42,133 nucleotides of DNA from Pseudomonadota bacterium (GTDB lineage: Bacteria; Pseudomonadota; Gammaproteobacteria; Burkholderiales; Methylophilaceae). Below, one piece after another: positions 17,890 through 26,893 of the stretch. The DNA lies in contig JAKQTB010000001.1 in the NCBI GenBank assembly GCA_029569495.1, positions 1-42,133 of the forward strand. Reading direction: 5' to 3'. A program made the position numbers and the translations under genes. The notes under the pieces were generated by a model that saw only the letters and a program-made list of their open reading frames with translations, did no database searches and was not told the origin of the DNA. Position 1 is the stretch's first letter; each line of letters begins with the position of its first letter.

Positions 17890-19083
17890 TTATTTTGCCG
17901 CCTTGGCCACCGCACCCGCCACCCGTGCTAACAGGCGCGGGTCAAACGGTTTAGGGATAATGTATTCCTTACCAAATTTTAATTCTGTTAAATTGTAAGC
18001 TTGCAGCACTTCAGCTGGCACTGGCTCACGTGCCAATTCACTTAAGGCGTGGGCGGCGGCAATCTTCATTTCTTCGGTAATTTGGCGGGCTTTGGCATCG
18101 AGCGCCCCGCGAAACAAATACGGAAAGCACAAGGCATTATTCACTTGGTTTGGAAAATCACTGCGGCCTGTCGCCATTAATACATCATCGCGAATCGCGT
18201 GCGCCACACTGGGCAACACTTCAGGGTCAGGGTTCGCTAGCGCAAAAATAATCGGATTTTTGGCCATACTTTTTATAAGGCTTGCATCTAGCGCATTTTT
18301 GGCAGATACACCAATAAATACATCGGCATCTGGCATCACATCTGCCAACACTTTCGCATCACTCGGTACAACAGCTAATTCACGATTGTTATCATGCAAA
18401 TCAGACCGATTTGTATCTAAAATACCGCTTCTATCGGTCATGGTGATATTTGTTGCGCCCATCAGTTTAAGTAATTTTGCACATGAACAACCCGCCGCGC
18501 CCGCACCTAAAAATACAATTTTTGCCTTAGAGAGCTTTTTGCCCTGAATACTTAGCGCATTGAGCAAGGCAGCGGCCACAATTACCGCAGTGCCATGCTG
18601 GTCATCATGAAAAACGGGAATATCCAAACGTTTTTTTAGTTCGTTTTCGATGTAAAAGCAGTGCGGCGCGGCAATGTCTTCTAAATTGATGCCGCCAAAC
18701 GTAGGCGCGATATTCACCACGGTTTCAATAAAATCATCAGGCGTTTTTGCGTTCACTTCAATATCAAACACATCAATGCCTGCAAACCGTTTAAACAGCA
18801 CGGCTTTGCCTTCCATCACAGGTTTACTGGCTAACGCGCCCATATTGCCTAAGCCCAGCACCGCTGTACCGTCTGTAATCACCGCCACTAAATTGCCTTT
18901 GTTGGTGTATTTATAGGCATTGGCTGGGTCTTCATGAATCTCACGCACAGGCGCTGCCACGCCAGGTGTATAGGCCAAAGATAAATCATCTTGTGTGGCG
19001 CAGGGCTTAGAGGACTCTACACTGAGTTTTCCTGGTATTGGAAACTGATGATAATCCAAAGCGCGTTTTTTTAAGTCGTCCAT
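17890..19083 (-). CDS. maeB: Malic enzyme, short form without phosphotransacetylase domain
   Basis: This 397-aa enzyme decarboxylates malate to pyruvate with NAD(P)+. Visible motifs are LAYTPGVAAPVREI, VITDGTAVLGLGNMGALA, GGINLEDIAAPHCF (metal site), FHDDQHGTAVIV and the Rossmann loop VFLGAGAAG. It ends where MaeB-type enzymes of about 750 aa would continue into a phosphotransacetylase-like domain, so it is the single-domain type. It is the first gene of the sdh operon, the position that malate dehydrogenase occupies in many beta-proteobacteria as far as I recall. NAD versus NADP preference cannot be told. Confidence 0.93.
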   Translation of the reverse strand: MDDLKKRALDYHQFPIPGKLSVESSKPCATQDDLSLAYTPGVAAPVREIHEDPANAYKYTNKGNLVAVITDGTAVLGLGNMGALASKPVMEGKAVLFKRFAGIDVFDIEVNAKTPDDFIETVVNIAPTFGGINLEDIAAPHCFYIENELKKRLDIPVFHDDQHGTAVIVAAALLNALSIQGKKLSKAKIVFLGAGAAGCSCAKLLKLMGATNITMTDRSGILDTNRSDLHDNNRELAVVPSDAKVLADVMPDADVFIGVSAKNALDASLIKSMAKNPIIFALANPDPEVLPSVAHAIRDDVLMATGRSDFPNQVNNALCFPYLFRGALDAKARQITEEMKIAAAHALSELAREPVPAEVLQAYNLTELKFGKEYIIPKPFDPRLLARVAGAVAKAAK

Positions 19084-19203
19084 TTATTGCCTTTCAGTGC
19101 AGTTATTTTTCTTTTATTGATGACCACATTGCGACCATCAACCAACCAAATTAAAGCGCAAAATTCAATGCATAAAACTCGGATTTTTTCCCAATTTTAC
19201 TAA

Positions 19204-19267
19204 CAACCTTTTTCGATGCTCTGGAAGCCTTAAAAATAAAGGCTCTCAGAGCATTATTTTTTTCTCG
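19204..19267 (-). repeat. Dispersed palindromic intergenic repeat (copy C, inverted)
   Basis: Read on the minus strand this copy runs CGAGAAAAAAATAATGCTCTG, then the hairpin with loop region TTTATTTTTAA, then CAGAGCATCGAAAAAGGTTG. The outer stem (ATGCTCTG/CAGAGCAT) is perfect and the inner part has mismatches. It lies in the 238-bp gap between the 3' end of the GntR gene and the start of maeB, both on the minus strand. Confidence 0.7.
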
Positions 19268-19321
19268 TAGATTTTATTGTGTTTAAACGCATTTAATTTG
19301 TTGTTCTAATTGCGGCTAAAT

Positions 19322-20068
19322 TTACTCTAACTCACTCATGTAATGATGGTCGTCCGTTAAGCAAAGTCCAAGCCGCCATTCCATCGGTTTATCGCCATAA
19401 GTAAATGAAACACGCTCAATACTTAATAAAGGATAACCTTCTTTCAACCCTAATGCTTTTGCCACATCTTGACTGGCGGCCACCGCCTTTAGGCGCTCTT
19501 CCGCACGTATCATGCGCACGCCAAACTGTGACTCATACATGCTATACATTGACCCGTTACTTTCTTCCACCTTGGCACTATTTAAGCCTTTAAAAGGTGC
19601 GGCTGGCACAATAATGTGGTCGTATATTAAGGGCCTGCCTGAAAAAGTCAGCAGCCGCTTCACTTCAATCGTGGCAGCACCTGCTTTAATATCAAGCACT
19701 TGTGCAATGTGCGCATCGGCTTTTGATTTTTCACAAGAGATAAACTCATTATTCAATAATTCTTTTTGGCCGCTGACTGCCGTCAGCCTCAAAAACCGCA
19801 ACTTCATACCTTCGGCTTCATGCGTGGCAACAAAAGTACCCTTGCCCTGACGCCGAATCAAAATATTTTCTGCCGCCAAACTATCAATGGCTTTTCTTAC
19901 CGTGCCTTGGCTGACCTTATACCGCGCTGCCAGTTCAACCTCGCTTGGAATCATCTCGCTTGGGCGCCATTCACCTGCAATCAGGCTTTGCGTAATCAGC
20001 ACCTTGATTTGATCATATAGCGGGCGATAACTGGGTGAATTTGATTGCTTGTCCATTTTTCTAACCAT
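19322..20068 (-). CDS. GntR family regulator, HutC/UTRA type
   Basis: This 248-aa transcriptional regulator has an N-terminal winged helix (residues ~14-80, with IPSEVELAARYKVSQGTVRKAID and the wing RRQGKGTFVATHE). A UTRA ligand-binding domain follows, ending GDKPMEWRLGLCLTDDHHYMSELE. It is divergent from the lyase-mch-lyase-prpBCD operon across a 177-bp gap with an AT-rich palindrome, and lies upstream of maeB-sdh on the same strand. It therefore probably controls the plus-strand operon and possibly itself. Ligands of such proteins are often small acids or sugars; the ligand here is unknown. The start could instead be the Met at 20056. Confidence 0.88.
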   Translation of the reverse strand: MVRKMDKQSNSPSYRPLYDQIKVLITQSLIAGEWRPSEMIPSEVELAARYKVSQGTVRKAIDSLAAENILIRRQGKGTFVATHEAEGMKLRFLRLTAVSGQKELLNNEFISCEKSKADAHIAQVLDIKAGAATIEVKRLLTFSGRPLIYDHIIVPAAPFKGLNSAKVEESNGSMYSMYESQFGVRMIRAEERLKAVAASQDVAKALGLKEGYPLLSIERVSFTYGDKPMEWRLGLCLTDDHHYMSELE

Positions 20069-20155
20069 TTCAAAGTATATTTCGACTCAATCGGCATGTG
20101 ATATTTCAGCGTTTCGATATTTATAGCATGACCCATTTAATATGTCTGGCATTTT

Positions 20156-20175
20156 ATATCTTATATAAGACATAT
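20156..20175. promoter_or_regulatory. Candidate GntR operator palindrome
   Basis: ATATCTTATATAAGACATAT is a near-perfect inverted repeat centred on the 12-bp perfect palindrome TCTTATATAAGA (20159-20170). A second AT-rich partial palindrome CATATGATATATG (20171-20183) abuts it. The site sits immediately upstream of the -35 box of the lyase-mch-prp operon and in the intergenic region of the divergent GntR gene, as expected for its operator. Binding is inferred from position and symmetry. Confidence 0.5.
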
Positions 20176-20183
20176 GATATATG

Positions 20184-20213
20184 TTGACATTTTCATTCCA
20201 CTCTCTATATAAT
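20184..20213 (+). promoter_or_regulatory. Sigma-70 promoter of the lyase-mch-prpBCD operon
   Basis: A consensus TTGACA (20184-20189) and a consensus TATAAT (20208-20213) are separated by 18 bp. The predicted start near 20220 gives a leader of about 25 bases before the ATG at 20246. Both hexamers are exact matches, so this is the best-supported promoter in the window. Confidence 0.75.
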
Positions 20214-20245
20214 CGTTTTAACTTTAATCAACCCAACTAAAAATA

Positions 20246-21127
20246 ATGGAATATTGCCTACGCCCTCGACGATCCATGCTGTATGTGCCGGGTTGCAACC
20301 AGCATTATTTGGATCGCGCTCGCACGCTGGCTGCCGATTCGGTTATCTTGGATTTAGGTGACCCAATACTTATTGATGCAAAATTGGAGTCCAGAGACAA
20401 CGTCGTTGCCGCTGTGAAACAAGGCGGCTACGGCTCGCGAGAGGTAGTTGTGCGCGTGAATAATCTGGATTCAATTTGGGGGCACGATGACATCAAGGCC
20501 GTGGCCAATATTGGTGCCGATGCCATTTTGTTTCCTAATATCGAGTCTGCCGAGCACGTGCATACTGCGCTTGAGTTGCTTGATGCGGCCGGTGGCGGCC
20601 ACATGCCGATTATGGTGATGATTGAAAGCCCGCTGGCTGTGCTGAATGCTAAAGAAATTGCCAGCGCGTCAGACCGTATCACCTGTATTGTGATGGCAAC
20701 TTCGGATTTAATTTCTCAGCTGCATGCGCGCGTTACGCACGAGCGCTCGGCGATATTGACTTCACTTTCATTAGTTGTATTAGCAGCGCGCGCTTATGGT
20801 CGCTGCGTCATTGACGGTATCACCAGTGATTTTAAAAACATGCATTCTTTTGAATATGCTTGCCGATTAGGGCGAGACATGGGGCTGGATGGAAAGTCCC
20901 TCGTTCATCCAGCACAAATCGCTTACTGTAATGATGCCTACACGCCAAAAGCTAGCGAAGTTGCCAACGCAAGACTGATTATCAAAGCGTTACAAGAAGC
21001 CAACGAAGGCGGCTTAGGCACCGTTGTTGTTAACGACAAATTAGTTGAACAGCACCATGTAAAAGCTGCGCAACGGTTACTAAAACTGAGCGACATGATT
21101 ACAGAACTTGAAGAAGACTTTATATAA
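20246..21127 (+). CDS. CitE-like CoA-ester lyase with altered acidic motif
   Basis: This 293-aa HpcH/HpaI-family protein has CitE length. It starts RRSMLYVPG and ends its barrel with DGKSLVHPAQI, both typical of CitE. Metal ligands appear kept (Glu127 in MIESPL, Asp154 in ATSDLI), but the usual DLED motif reads DLGD at 36-39 and the usual G-x-E-D reads ATSD. It is the first gene of the plus-strand operon and abuts mesaconyl-CoA hydratase with no gap, so a role in methylmalyl-CoA or citramalyl-CoA cleavage or formation is plausible. Alternatively it may have a shifted activity or be an accessory subunit; the altered residues make catalysis uncertain. Confidence 0.8.
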   Translation: MEYCLRPRRSMLYVPGCNQHYLDRARTLAADSVILDLGDPILIDAKLESRDNVVAAVKQGGYGSREVVVRVNNLDSIWGHDDIKAVANIGADAILFPNIESAEHVHTALELLDAAGGGHMPIMVMIESPLAVLNAKEIASASDRITCIVMATSDLISQLHARVTHERSAILTSLSLVVLAARAYGRCVIDGITSDFKNMHSFEYACRLGRDMGLDGKSLVHPAQIAYCNDAYTPKASEVANARLIIKALQEANEGGLGTVVVNDKLVEQHHVKAAQRLLKLSDMITELEEDFI

Positions 21128-22207
21128 ATGACACTTTCTACCAAAATCAATGCAGGCCGTTTTTTTGAAGACTTTGTGCTGGGCGAAGTGATTTTACATG
21201 CCACGCCACGCACCATTACCGCAGGGGATGCGGCGCTTTATATCGCGCTAACTGGGTCACGCAACCCATTGCATTGCAGCGAGCCATTTGCGCAATCGTT
21301 AGGCTACAAAACCACACCGATTGATAATTTATTGGCTTTTCATATCGCTTTTGGCAAAACCGTGCCCGATATTTCCGTGAACGCGGTTGCCAATTTAGGT
21401 TATGCCGAAGCTAAATTTATTCAACCAGTGTTTGTAGGTGATACGCTGACTACAAGTAGCGAAGTCATCGGCCTGAAACAAAACTCCAACGGCAAAAATG
21501 GCGTGGTTTGGGTGCGCTCCACCACGGTTAATCAGCACAAAGTGGCTGTTATGAGCTGGGTGCGCTGGGTTATGATTCATAAAAGTGAGCATCATCAAAC
21601 CAATCTTTCTGCACCTGCGCCAGAGACGGTGATTCCAAAATTGGCGCCATTTGTCAGCGTTGAACACTTGCAGTTATCGCCTTATATGTCGGCCAAATAT
21701 TACCAAACCAACGCCACAGGCGGCGACTATTTGTGGGAAGACTATCAAATTGGTGAGCGCATCAATCATGCCGCCGGCATGACCATCAATGAGAGCGACC
21801 ACAGCTTGGCGACAAGGCTTTATCAAAACAATGCCAAATTACACTTTGACGCGCACTTGATGAAAAACTCAGCCATTGGCCAGCGTTTGGTTTATGGCGG
21901 CGTGGTAATTTCTGCTTGTCGCGCGTTGAGCTTTGATGGTTTAGAAAACGCCCTCAGCATTTTAGCCATCAACGGTGGTACGCATGCAAATCCATGCTTT
22001 GCGGGCGACACCATTTACACATTTACTGAAGTCTTGGACGCATGGCCACTGCCAAAACGTACCGATATTGGCGCATTGCGCTTGCGTATGGTGGGCATTA
22101 AAAATATGGCCGCCCATGAAATAGGCGAAATTAAAACTGAAAATGGCTATCACCCGAATGTGGTGCTAGACCTTGATTACACCGTGCATATGCCACGCAA
22201 ACATTAA
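21128..22207 (+). CDS. mch: Mesaconyl-CoA (2-methylfumaryl-CoA) hydratase, double hot-dog MaoC type
   Basis: This 359-aa protein consists of two MaoC-like hot-dog halves (about 1-155 and 195-350). The N-terminal half, with FFEDFVLGEV, HATPRTITAGDAALYIALTG, HIAFGKTVPDIS and LGYAEAKFI, closely resembles mesaconyl-CoA hydratase of the ethylmalonyl-CoA pathway in Methylobacterium and Rhodobacter. That enzyme interconverts mesaconyl-CoA and beta-methylmalyl-CoA. The second half carries YLWEDYQIGERINHAAGMTI and a fully formed second domain. It sits between two CoA-ester lyase genes and upstream of prpBCD. This supports a mesaconyl-CoA to methylmalyl-CoA to glyoxylate plus propionyl-CoA sequence. 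The direction in vivo cannot be read. Confidence 0.85.
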   Translation: MTLSTKINAGRFFEDFVLGEVILHATPRTITAGDAALYIALTGSRNPLHCSEPFAQSLGYKTTPIDNLLAFHIAFGKTVPDISVNAVANLGYAEAKFIQPVFVGDTLTTSSEVIGLKQNSNGKNGVVWVRSTTVNQHKVAVMSWVRWVMIHKSEHHQTNLSAPAPETVIPKLAPFVSVEHLQLSPYMSAKYYQTNATGGDYLWEDYQIGERINHAAGMTINESDHSLATRLYQNNAKLHFDAHLMKNSAIGQRLVYGGVVISACRALSFDGLENALSILAINGGTHANPCFAGDTIYTFTEVLDAWPLPKRTDIGALRLRMVGIKNMAAHEIGEIKTENGYHPNVVLDLDYTVHMPRKH

Positions 22208-22238
22208 TAACAAAGTATTACAGCTAAAGGAAAGCACC

Positions 22239-23228
22239 ATGGCAACCCTTGTCCACCCTTCTGAAGCACTTTTTGGCGGCGAAAAACCTTTCCCGCTCAT
22301 CCCTGCCTGCGAGCATTTTGCAGGGAGCGAAAAACTTATTTTAAAAGCGCTTTCGCTGCAAGATACTATCGGACCAGTATTTGATATTACCTGTGACTGC
22401 GAAGATGGCGCAGCTTCAGGCTTAGAACGCGAACACGCTGAGATGATTGTGCGCGTACTGAATTCAGACGCCAATCAACACAAAATGGCTGGCGCGCGTA
22501 TTCATGATTACACACACCCTGCCTGGAAGTTAGATATTGATATTTTGGTGGCAGGTGCTGGGCAAGTATTAAGCTACATCACTATTCCAAAATGCACGGA
22601 TATCGCGCAGGCTAAAGAAATGATTGCCTACATTCAAAAAGTGGCAACCTTTAGCGGCATCGCCCGCGTGATTCCTATACACATTTTAATTGAAACGCAC
22701 GGCGCCCTCTATCAAGTGCATGAAATCGCCAAGTTACCTTGGTTGCAAGTGCTTGATTTCGGTTTAATGGATTTTGTCAGCGCGCATCATGGGGCCATTC
22801 CTGCCCTTGCCATGCGTAGCCCTGGCCAATTTGAGCATCGCTTACTTGCCCGTGCCAAAACCGAAGTGGTTGCCGCGGCCCTCGCCAATGGCGTTGTACC
22901 AGCGCACAACGTGACGCTTGATTTAAAAAACGTTGAGACCACCCTAAGCGATGCCACACGCGCACGTAATGAATTTGGCTTTTTACGCATGTGGAGCATT
23001 TACCCCACGCAAATTCAAGCCATTGTGGATGCCATGAAACCTAATTACGATGAAGTGATAGATGCTGCCAATATTTTAATTGCCGCACAAGATATGGCAT
23101 GGGGGCCAATTCAATATGCGGGCGAACTTCATGACAGAGCAACCTACCGTTATTTCTGGGAAGTGTTGCAAAAGGCCAAACTCACTAATGTGACCATTCC
23201 AGACGAAGCGCAGAAAAGGTTTTTTTAA
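22239..23228 (+). CDS. HpcH/HpaI family CoA-ester lyase, 329 aa
   Basis: The start at 22239 is chosen because AAGGAAAG precedes it; an upstream Met at 22173 would overlap mch. It is the third CitE-superfamily protein of the window. It keeps the acidic motif DCEDG (53-57), the ligand glutamate in ILIETHGAL (Glu152) and the ligand aspartate in [13 protein letters not shown] (Asp178). The C terminus ([20 protein letters not shown]) is typical of a long CoA-ester lyase subgroup that, as I recall, lies near sdh/mdh genes in other beta-proteobacteria. Malyl-CoA/beta-methylmalyl-CoA lyase activity is a reasonable proposal given the adjacent hydratase. Its stop overlaps the prpB start by one base. 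Confidence 0.85.
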   Translation: MATLVHPSEALFGGEKPFPLIPACEHFAGSEKLILKALSLQDTIGPVFDITCDCEDGAASGLEREHAEMIVRVLNSDANQHKMAGARIHDYTHPAWKLDIDILVAGAGQVLSYITIPKCTDIAQAKEMIAYIQKVATFSGIARVIPIHILIETHGALYQVHEIAKLPWLQVLDFGLMDFVSAHHGAIPALAMRSPGQFEHRLLARAKTEVVAAALANGVVPAHNVTLDLKNVETTLSDATRARNEFGFLRMWSIYPTQIQAIVDAMKPNYDEVIDAANILIAAQDMAWGPIQYAGELHDRATYRYFWEVLQKAKLTNVTIPDEAQKRFF

Positions 23229-24115
23229 TGTCAAATTTAATCACGGCAGGCGCACGTTTTCGTGCAGCTATTGCACAAGAAAAGCCGCTACAAATTATCG
23301 GTGCAATCAACGCTTACCACGCCATGCTTGCCACCCAAACTGGCTTCAAAGCCATTTATTTATCGGGCGGCGGTGTGGCGGCTGGCTCACTCGGCTTACC
23401 TGATTTAGGTATTTCCACGCTTGAAGATGTGCTTGTGGACGTGCGACGCATCACCGATGCCGTCGATACGCCTTTATTAGTGGATATAGACACGGGTTTC
23501 GGTGGCGCTTTCAACATTGCCCGCACCATTAAAAGCGTGGCAAAAGCAGGTGCTGCCGCCGTACATATTGAAGACCAAGTATCCGCCAAACGCTGTGGTC
23601 ATCGCCCCAATAAAGCGATTGTCAGCTTAGAAGAAATGGCCGACCGTGTAAAAGCTGCTGTGGATGCAAAACCATACGATGATTTTGTGGTTATGGCGCG
23701 CACCGATGCGCTGGCTGTAGAAGGTTTGCAATCTGCCATTGCCCGCGCTTGCGCCTGTGTTGAAGCAGGGGCTGATATGATTTTTCCTGAAGCGATAACT
23801 GATTTAACCATGTATAAACAGTTTGTGGATGCAGTAAAAGTACCAGTATTAGCCAACATTACCGAATTTGGCGCAACACCGCTTTTTACTGTGGATGAGC
23901 TAGCCAGCGCCGACGTGAGCATGGTGCTGTATCCGCTTTCACCGTTTCGCGCCATGAATCAGGCCGCGCTGAATGTTTATCAGGCGGTAAAGAAAGACGG
24001 CACACAAAAAAATGTGCTCAACACCATGCAAACCCGCATGGATTTGTACGACCACTTGGGTTATCACTCTTTTGAACAAAAGCTCGATGCCTTATTTAAT
24101 CAAAACAAATCATAA
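23228..24115 (+). CDS. prpB: 2-Methylisocitrate lyase
   Basis: This 295-aa member of the isocitrate lyase/PEP mutase superfamily cleaves 2-methylisocitrate to pyruvate and succinate. The catalytic motif KRCGH is at 121-125 with Cys123, the same number as in E. coli PrpB. Other near-identical blocks are [20 protein letters not shown], the HIEDQ metal motif and [13 protein letters not shown]. Length (295 versus 296 aa) and prpC/prpD neighbours exclude ordinary isocitrate lyase (about 430 aa). Confidence 0.97.
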   Translation: MSNLITAGARFRAAIAQEKPLQIIGAINAYHAMLATQTGFKAIYLSGGGVAAGSLGLPDLGISTLEDVLVDVRRITDAVDTPLLVDIDTGFGGAFNIARTIKSVAKAGAAAVHIEDQVSAKRCGHRPNKAIVSLEEMADRVKAAVDAKPYDDFVVMARTDALAVEGLQSAIARACACVEAGADMIFPEAITDLTMYKQFVDAVKVPVLANITEFGATPLFTVDELASADVSMVLYPLSPFRAMNQAALNVYQAVKKDGTQKNVLNTMQTRMDLYDHLGYHSFEQKLDALFNQNKS

Positions 24116-24130
24116 CTGAGAGGAAACTGC

Positions 24131-25285
24131 ATGTCTGATGCCGCAACCACTTTAGAACCTAAAAAGAAAAAAGGCGTGGCTTTAGCAGGTGTCGCCGCCG
24201 GAACAACAGCCATTTGCACCGTTGGCCACACCGGTAACGACCTGCATTATCGTGGCTATGACATTATTGAACTCGCCAAACACACCACGTTTGAAGAAGT
24301 TGCTTATTTGCTCATTCATGGCGCATTACCGAACCAAGCGGAACTTACTGCCTACCATGCGCGTTTAAAAAAACTGCGCGGCATTCCTCAGGCCTTAAAA
24401 GAAGTGCTGGAGCGTATTCCAAAAACAGCACACCCAATGGACGTGATGCGCACAGGTTGCTCTGTGCTCGGCACACTCGAACCTGAAACGGCTGACCGCA
24501 ATATTCATGATGCCAAAAAGCTGGGAGACCGCTTAATTGCCTGCTTTGGTTCCATTTTGATTTATTGGTATCAGTTTAGCCACAATCACAAACGCATTGA
24601 TGTGGAAAGTGATGAAGATTCAATCGCCGCGCACTTTTTGCATTTATTGCACGGCAAAAAACCTTCTGACTTACACATTGCCGCGATGAACACTTCGCTC
24701 GTCTTGTACGCAGAGCATGAATTTAATGCTTCTACGTTTACCGCACGTGTGATTGCTGGCACTTTATCAGATATGTATTCCTGTATCACGGGTGCCATTG
24801 GTGCATTGCGTGGACCAAAACATGGCGGTGCAAATGAGGCGGCAATGGAAATCATTGAGCGTTATAAAACAGCAGATGAAGCCGAAGCTGACATCATGGC
24901 ACGTATGGCTCGCAAAGAAATTATCATTGGTTTTGGCCATCCTGTGTACACTATTGCCGACCCTAGAAACGAATCCATCAAAGCCGTTAGCCGCAAGTTA
25001 AGTGAAGATAACGGCAATATGACGCTATTTGATGTTTCTGCACGCATTGAAGAAACCATGTGGCGTGAAAAGAAAATGTTCCCAAATCTCGATTGGTACA
25101 GCGCCTCCAGCTACCACATGATGGGCATCCCGACAGGCATGTTCACACCGATTTTTGTCATTTCACGCACCACAGGCTGGGTTGCGCACGTGATTGAACA
25201 ACGCATTGATAACAAAATCATTCGTCCAAATGCCGAATATACGGGGCCAGACAACCGTCCCTATGTTCCACTCGCTCAACGTTAA
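24131..25285 (+). CDS. prpC: 2-Methylcitrate synthase
   Basis: This is a 384-aa citrate-synthase-family protein of the short PrpC type (E. coli PrpC 389 aa). It condenses propionyl-CoA with oxaloacetate. Motifs include [61 protein letters not shown] with a catalytic His, [10 protein letters not shown]-like [15 protein letters not shown], and [10 protein letters not shown] with the catalytic Asp region. A good ribosome site (AGAGGAAA) lies ahead of the ATG. The gene order prpB-prpC-prpD supports PrpC over housekeeping citrate synthase, though some activity with acetyl-CoA is common in this family. Confidence 0.97.
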   Translation: MSDAATTLEPKKKKGVALAGVAAGTTAICTVGHTGNDLHYRGYDIIELAKHTTFEEVAYLLIHGALPNQAELTAYHARLKKLRGIPQALKEVLERIPKTAHPMDVMRTGCSVLGTLEPETADRNIHDAKKLGDRLIACFGSILIYWYQFSHNHKRIDVESDEDSIAAHFLHLLHGKKPSDLHIAAMNTSLVLYAEHEFNASTFTARVIAGTLSDMYSCITGAIGALRGPKHGGANEAAMEIIERYKTADEAEADIMARMARKEIIIGFGHPVYTIADPRNESIKAVSRKLSEDNGNMTLFDVSARIEETMWREKKMFPNLDWYSASSYHMMGIPTGMFTPIFVISRTTGWVAHVIEQRIDNKIIRPNAEYTGPDNRPYVPLAQR

Positions 25286-25302
25286 TTTTAAGAAAGCTTT
25301 TC

Positions 25303-26763
25303 ATGTCTAGTCATATTTCTAATGTACGCCCCGCGCCAGACCAAGTGATTGTCGATATTGCCAACTACGTGGCCGATTATCAAATCAACTCGGATGAAGC
25401 CTTTGATACCGCTCGCAATTGCTTGATGGATACGCTGGGCTGTGGTTTTGAAGCCCTAGATTACCCAGCTTGTACTAAGTTGCTAGGCCCAGTAATTGCT
25501 GGAACTGTGGTACCCAATGGCGCAAAAGTGCCCGGCACTTCATATCAATTAGACCCGATCTTAGCTGCCTTTAACATCGGCGCGATGATACGCTGGTTAG
25601 ACTTTAACGATACCTGGCTTGCCGCAGAATGGGGTCATCCATCAGATAATTTAGGCGGCATATTAGCGGTGGCTGATTATATTTCACGCAAAAATGTGAG
25701 TGAAGGTAAAGCCCCGTTAACCATTAAAGACGTGCTCACCGCCATGATTAAAGCGCATGAAATACAAGGCGTATTAGCGCTAGAAAATAGCTTTAACCGC
25801 GTGGGGTTAGACCATGTAATTTTAGTCAAAATCGCCTCAACGGCCGTGGTGACTAAGCTACTTGGTGGTGATAAAGAAGACATTATCAACGCCGTTTCTA
25901 ACGCGTTTGTGGACGGCCAAAGCTTGCGCACTTACCGCCATTCACCTAATACTGGCTCACGTAAATCATGGGCAGCGGGCGATGCCACTTCACGCGCAGT
26001 ACGCCTAGCCTGGATGACTTTGCAAGGTGAAATGGGCTATCCATCTGCACTCACAGCAAAAACCTGGGGCTTCTACGATGTGTTGTTTAAAGGCAATGCG
26101 TTTAAATTTCAACGCCCATACGGTAGCTATGTGATGGAACAAGTCTTGTTCAAAATCTCATTCCCAGCTGAATTTCACGCACAAACCGCGGTGGAATGCG
26201 CAATTCAGCTCAATGCGCAAGTCGGCAGCAAATTGCAGACGATGGAACAAATCGCGGCGATTGATAAAATTGTGATTACAACACACGAATCAGCCATCCG
26301 CATTATTGATAAAACGGGTCCATTAGATAACCCAGCAGACCGCGACCACTGTATTCAGTACATGGCTGCCATTGGATTACTAAAAGGCAATTTAACTGCG
26401 CAAGATTACGAAGATGCTGTAGCGGCTGACCCTCGTATAGATGCAATTCGCGCAAAAATGGTTTGTGTAGAAAAAGCTGAATACACGCGTGATTACCTAG
26501 ACCCAGAAAAACGCTCGATTGCTAACGCGATTCAAGTGTTCTTCAAAGACGGTTCAACTTCAGAAAACATTGCAGTGGAGTATCCAATTGGCCACCGTCG
26601 TCGTCGCGGTCAAGGCATTCCAGAACTCGTTAAAAAATTCAAAGTGAATTTAGCGCGTCGCTTTGATGCTAAAAAACAGGATGAGATTTTGGCTTTGTGT
26701 TTAGATCAAAATAAATTAGAAGAAACTTCTGTGAATACGTTTGTAGATATGTTATCTGCTTAA
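25303..26763 (+). CDS. prpD: 2-Methylcitrate dehydratase
   Basis: This 486-aa MmgE/PrpD-family protein (E. coli PrpD 483 aa) dehydrates 2-methylcitrate to 2-methylaconitate, which AcnB then rehydrates. Recognisable blocks are [52 protein letters not shown] and the C-terminal [16 protein letters not shown]. It is the last gene of the six-gene plus-strand operon and is followed by palindromic repeat copy D. A degenerate second copy of its final ~170 bp lies at 29841-30042. Confidence 0.97.
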   Translation: MSSHISNVRPAPDQVIVDIANYVADYQINSDEAFDTARNCLMDTLGCGFEALDYPACTKLLGPVIAGTVVPNGAKVPGTSYQLDPILAAFNIGAMIRWLDFNDTWLAAEWGHPSDNLGGILAVADYISRKNVSEGKAPLTIKDVLTAMIKAHEIQGVLALENSFNRVGLDHVILVKIASTAVVTKLLGGDKEDIINAVSNAFVDGQSLRTYRHSPNTGSRKSWAAGDATSRAVRLAWMTLQGEMGYPSALTAKTWGFYDVLFKGNAFKFQRPYGSYVMEQVLFKISFPAEFHAQTAVECAIQLNAQVGSKLQTMEQIAAIDKIVITTHESAIRIIDKTGPLDNPADRDHCIQYMAAIGLLKGNLTAQDYEDAVAADPRIDAIRAKMVCVEKAEYTRDYLDPEKRSIANAIQVFFKDGSTSENIAVEYPIGHRRRRGQGIPELVKKFKVNLARRFDAKKQDEILALCLDQNKLEETSVNTFVDMLSA

Positions 26764-26781
26764 AAATTTCAAAAATAAGCT

Positions 26782-26850
26782 GCGAGCAAAAAATACTGCC
26801 CTGCAAGCCTTTATTTATAAGGCTTGCAGGGCAGTACTATAGGAGACCGC
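26782..26850 (+). repeat. Dispersed palindromic intergenic repeat (copy D), likely bidirectional terminator
   Basis: An 18-bp perfect stem (26794-26811 paired with 26819-26836) encloses the loop TATTTAT. The flank GCGAGCAAAAAAT on the left matches the other copies, while the right flank GGAGACCGCAATTCT is diverged. It lies in the 130-bp gap between convergent prpD and haoB, which suits a terminator, although the T-tract after the stem is absent. Confidence 0.75.
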
Positions 26851-26893
26851 AATTCTAAAGAAAACTTATATTGTTAACGGCACGCTTTTACGC

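Noticed and set aside
23228-24115. Possible annotation as isocitrate lyase (glyoxylate shunt).
   Set aside because: Length 295 aa, PrpB-specific blocks and adjacency to prpC and prpD identify methylisocitrate lyase; canonical AceA is much longer.
24131-25285. Possible annotation as housekeeping citrate synthase GltA.
   Set aside because: It has the short PrpC-type sequence, almost block-for-block like E. coli PrpC, and lies between prpB and prpD.
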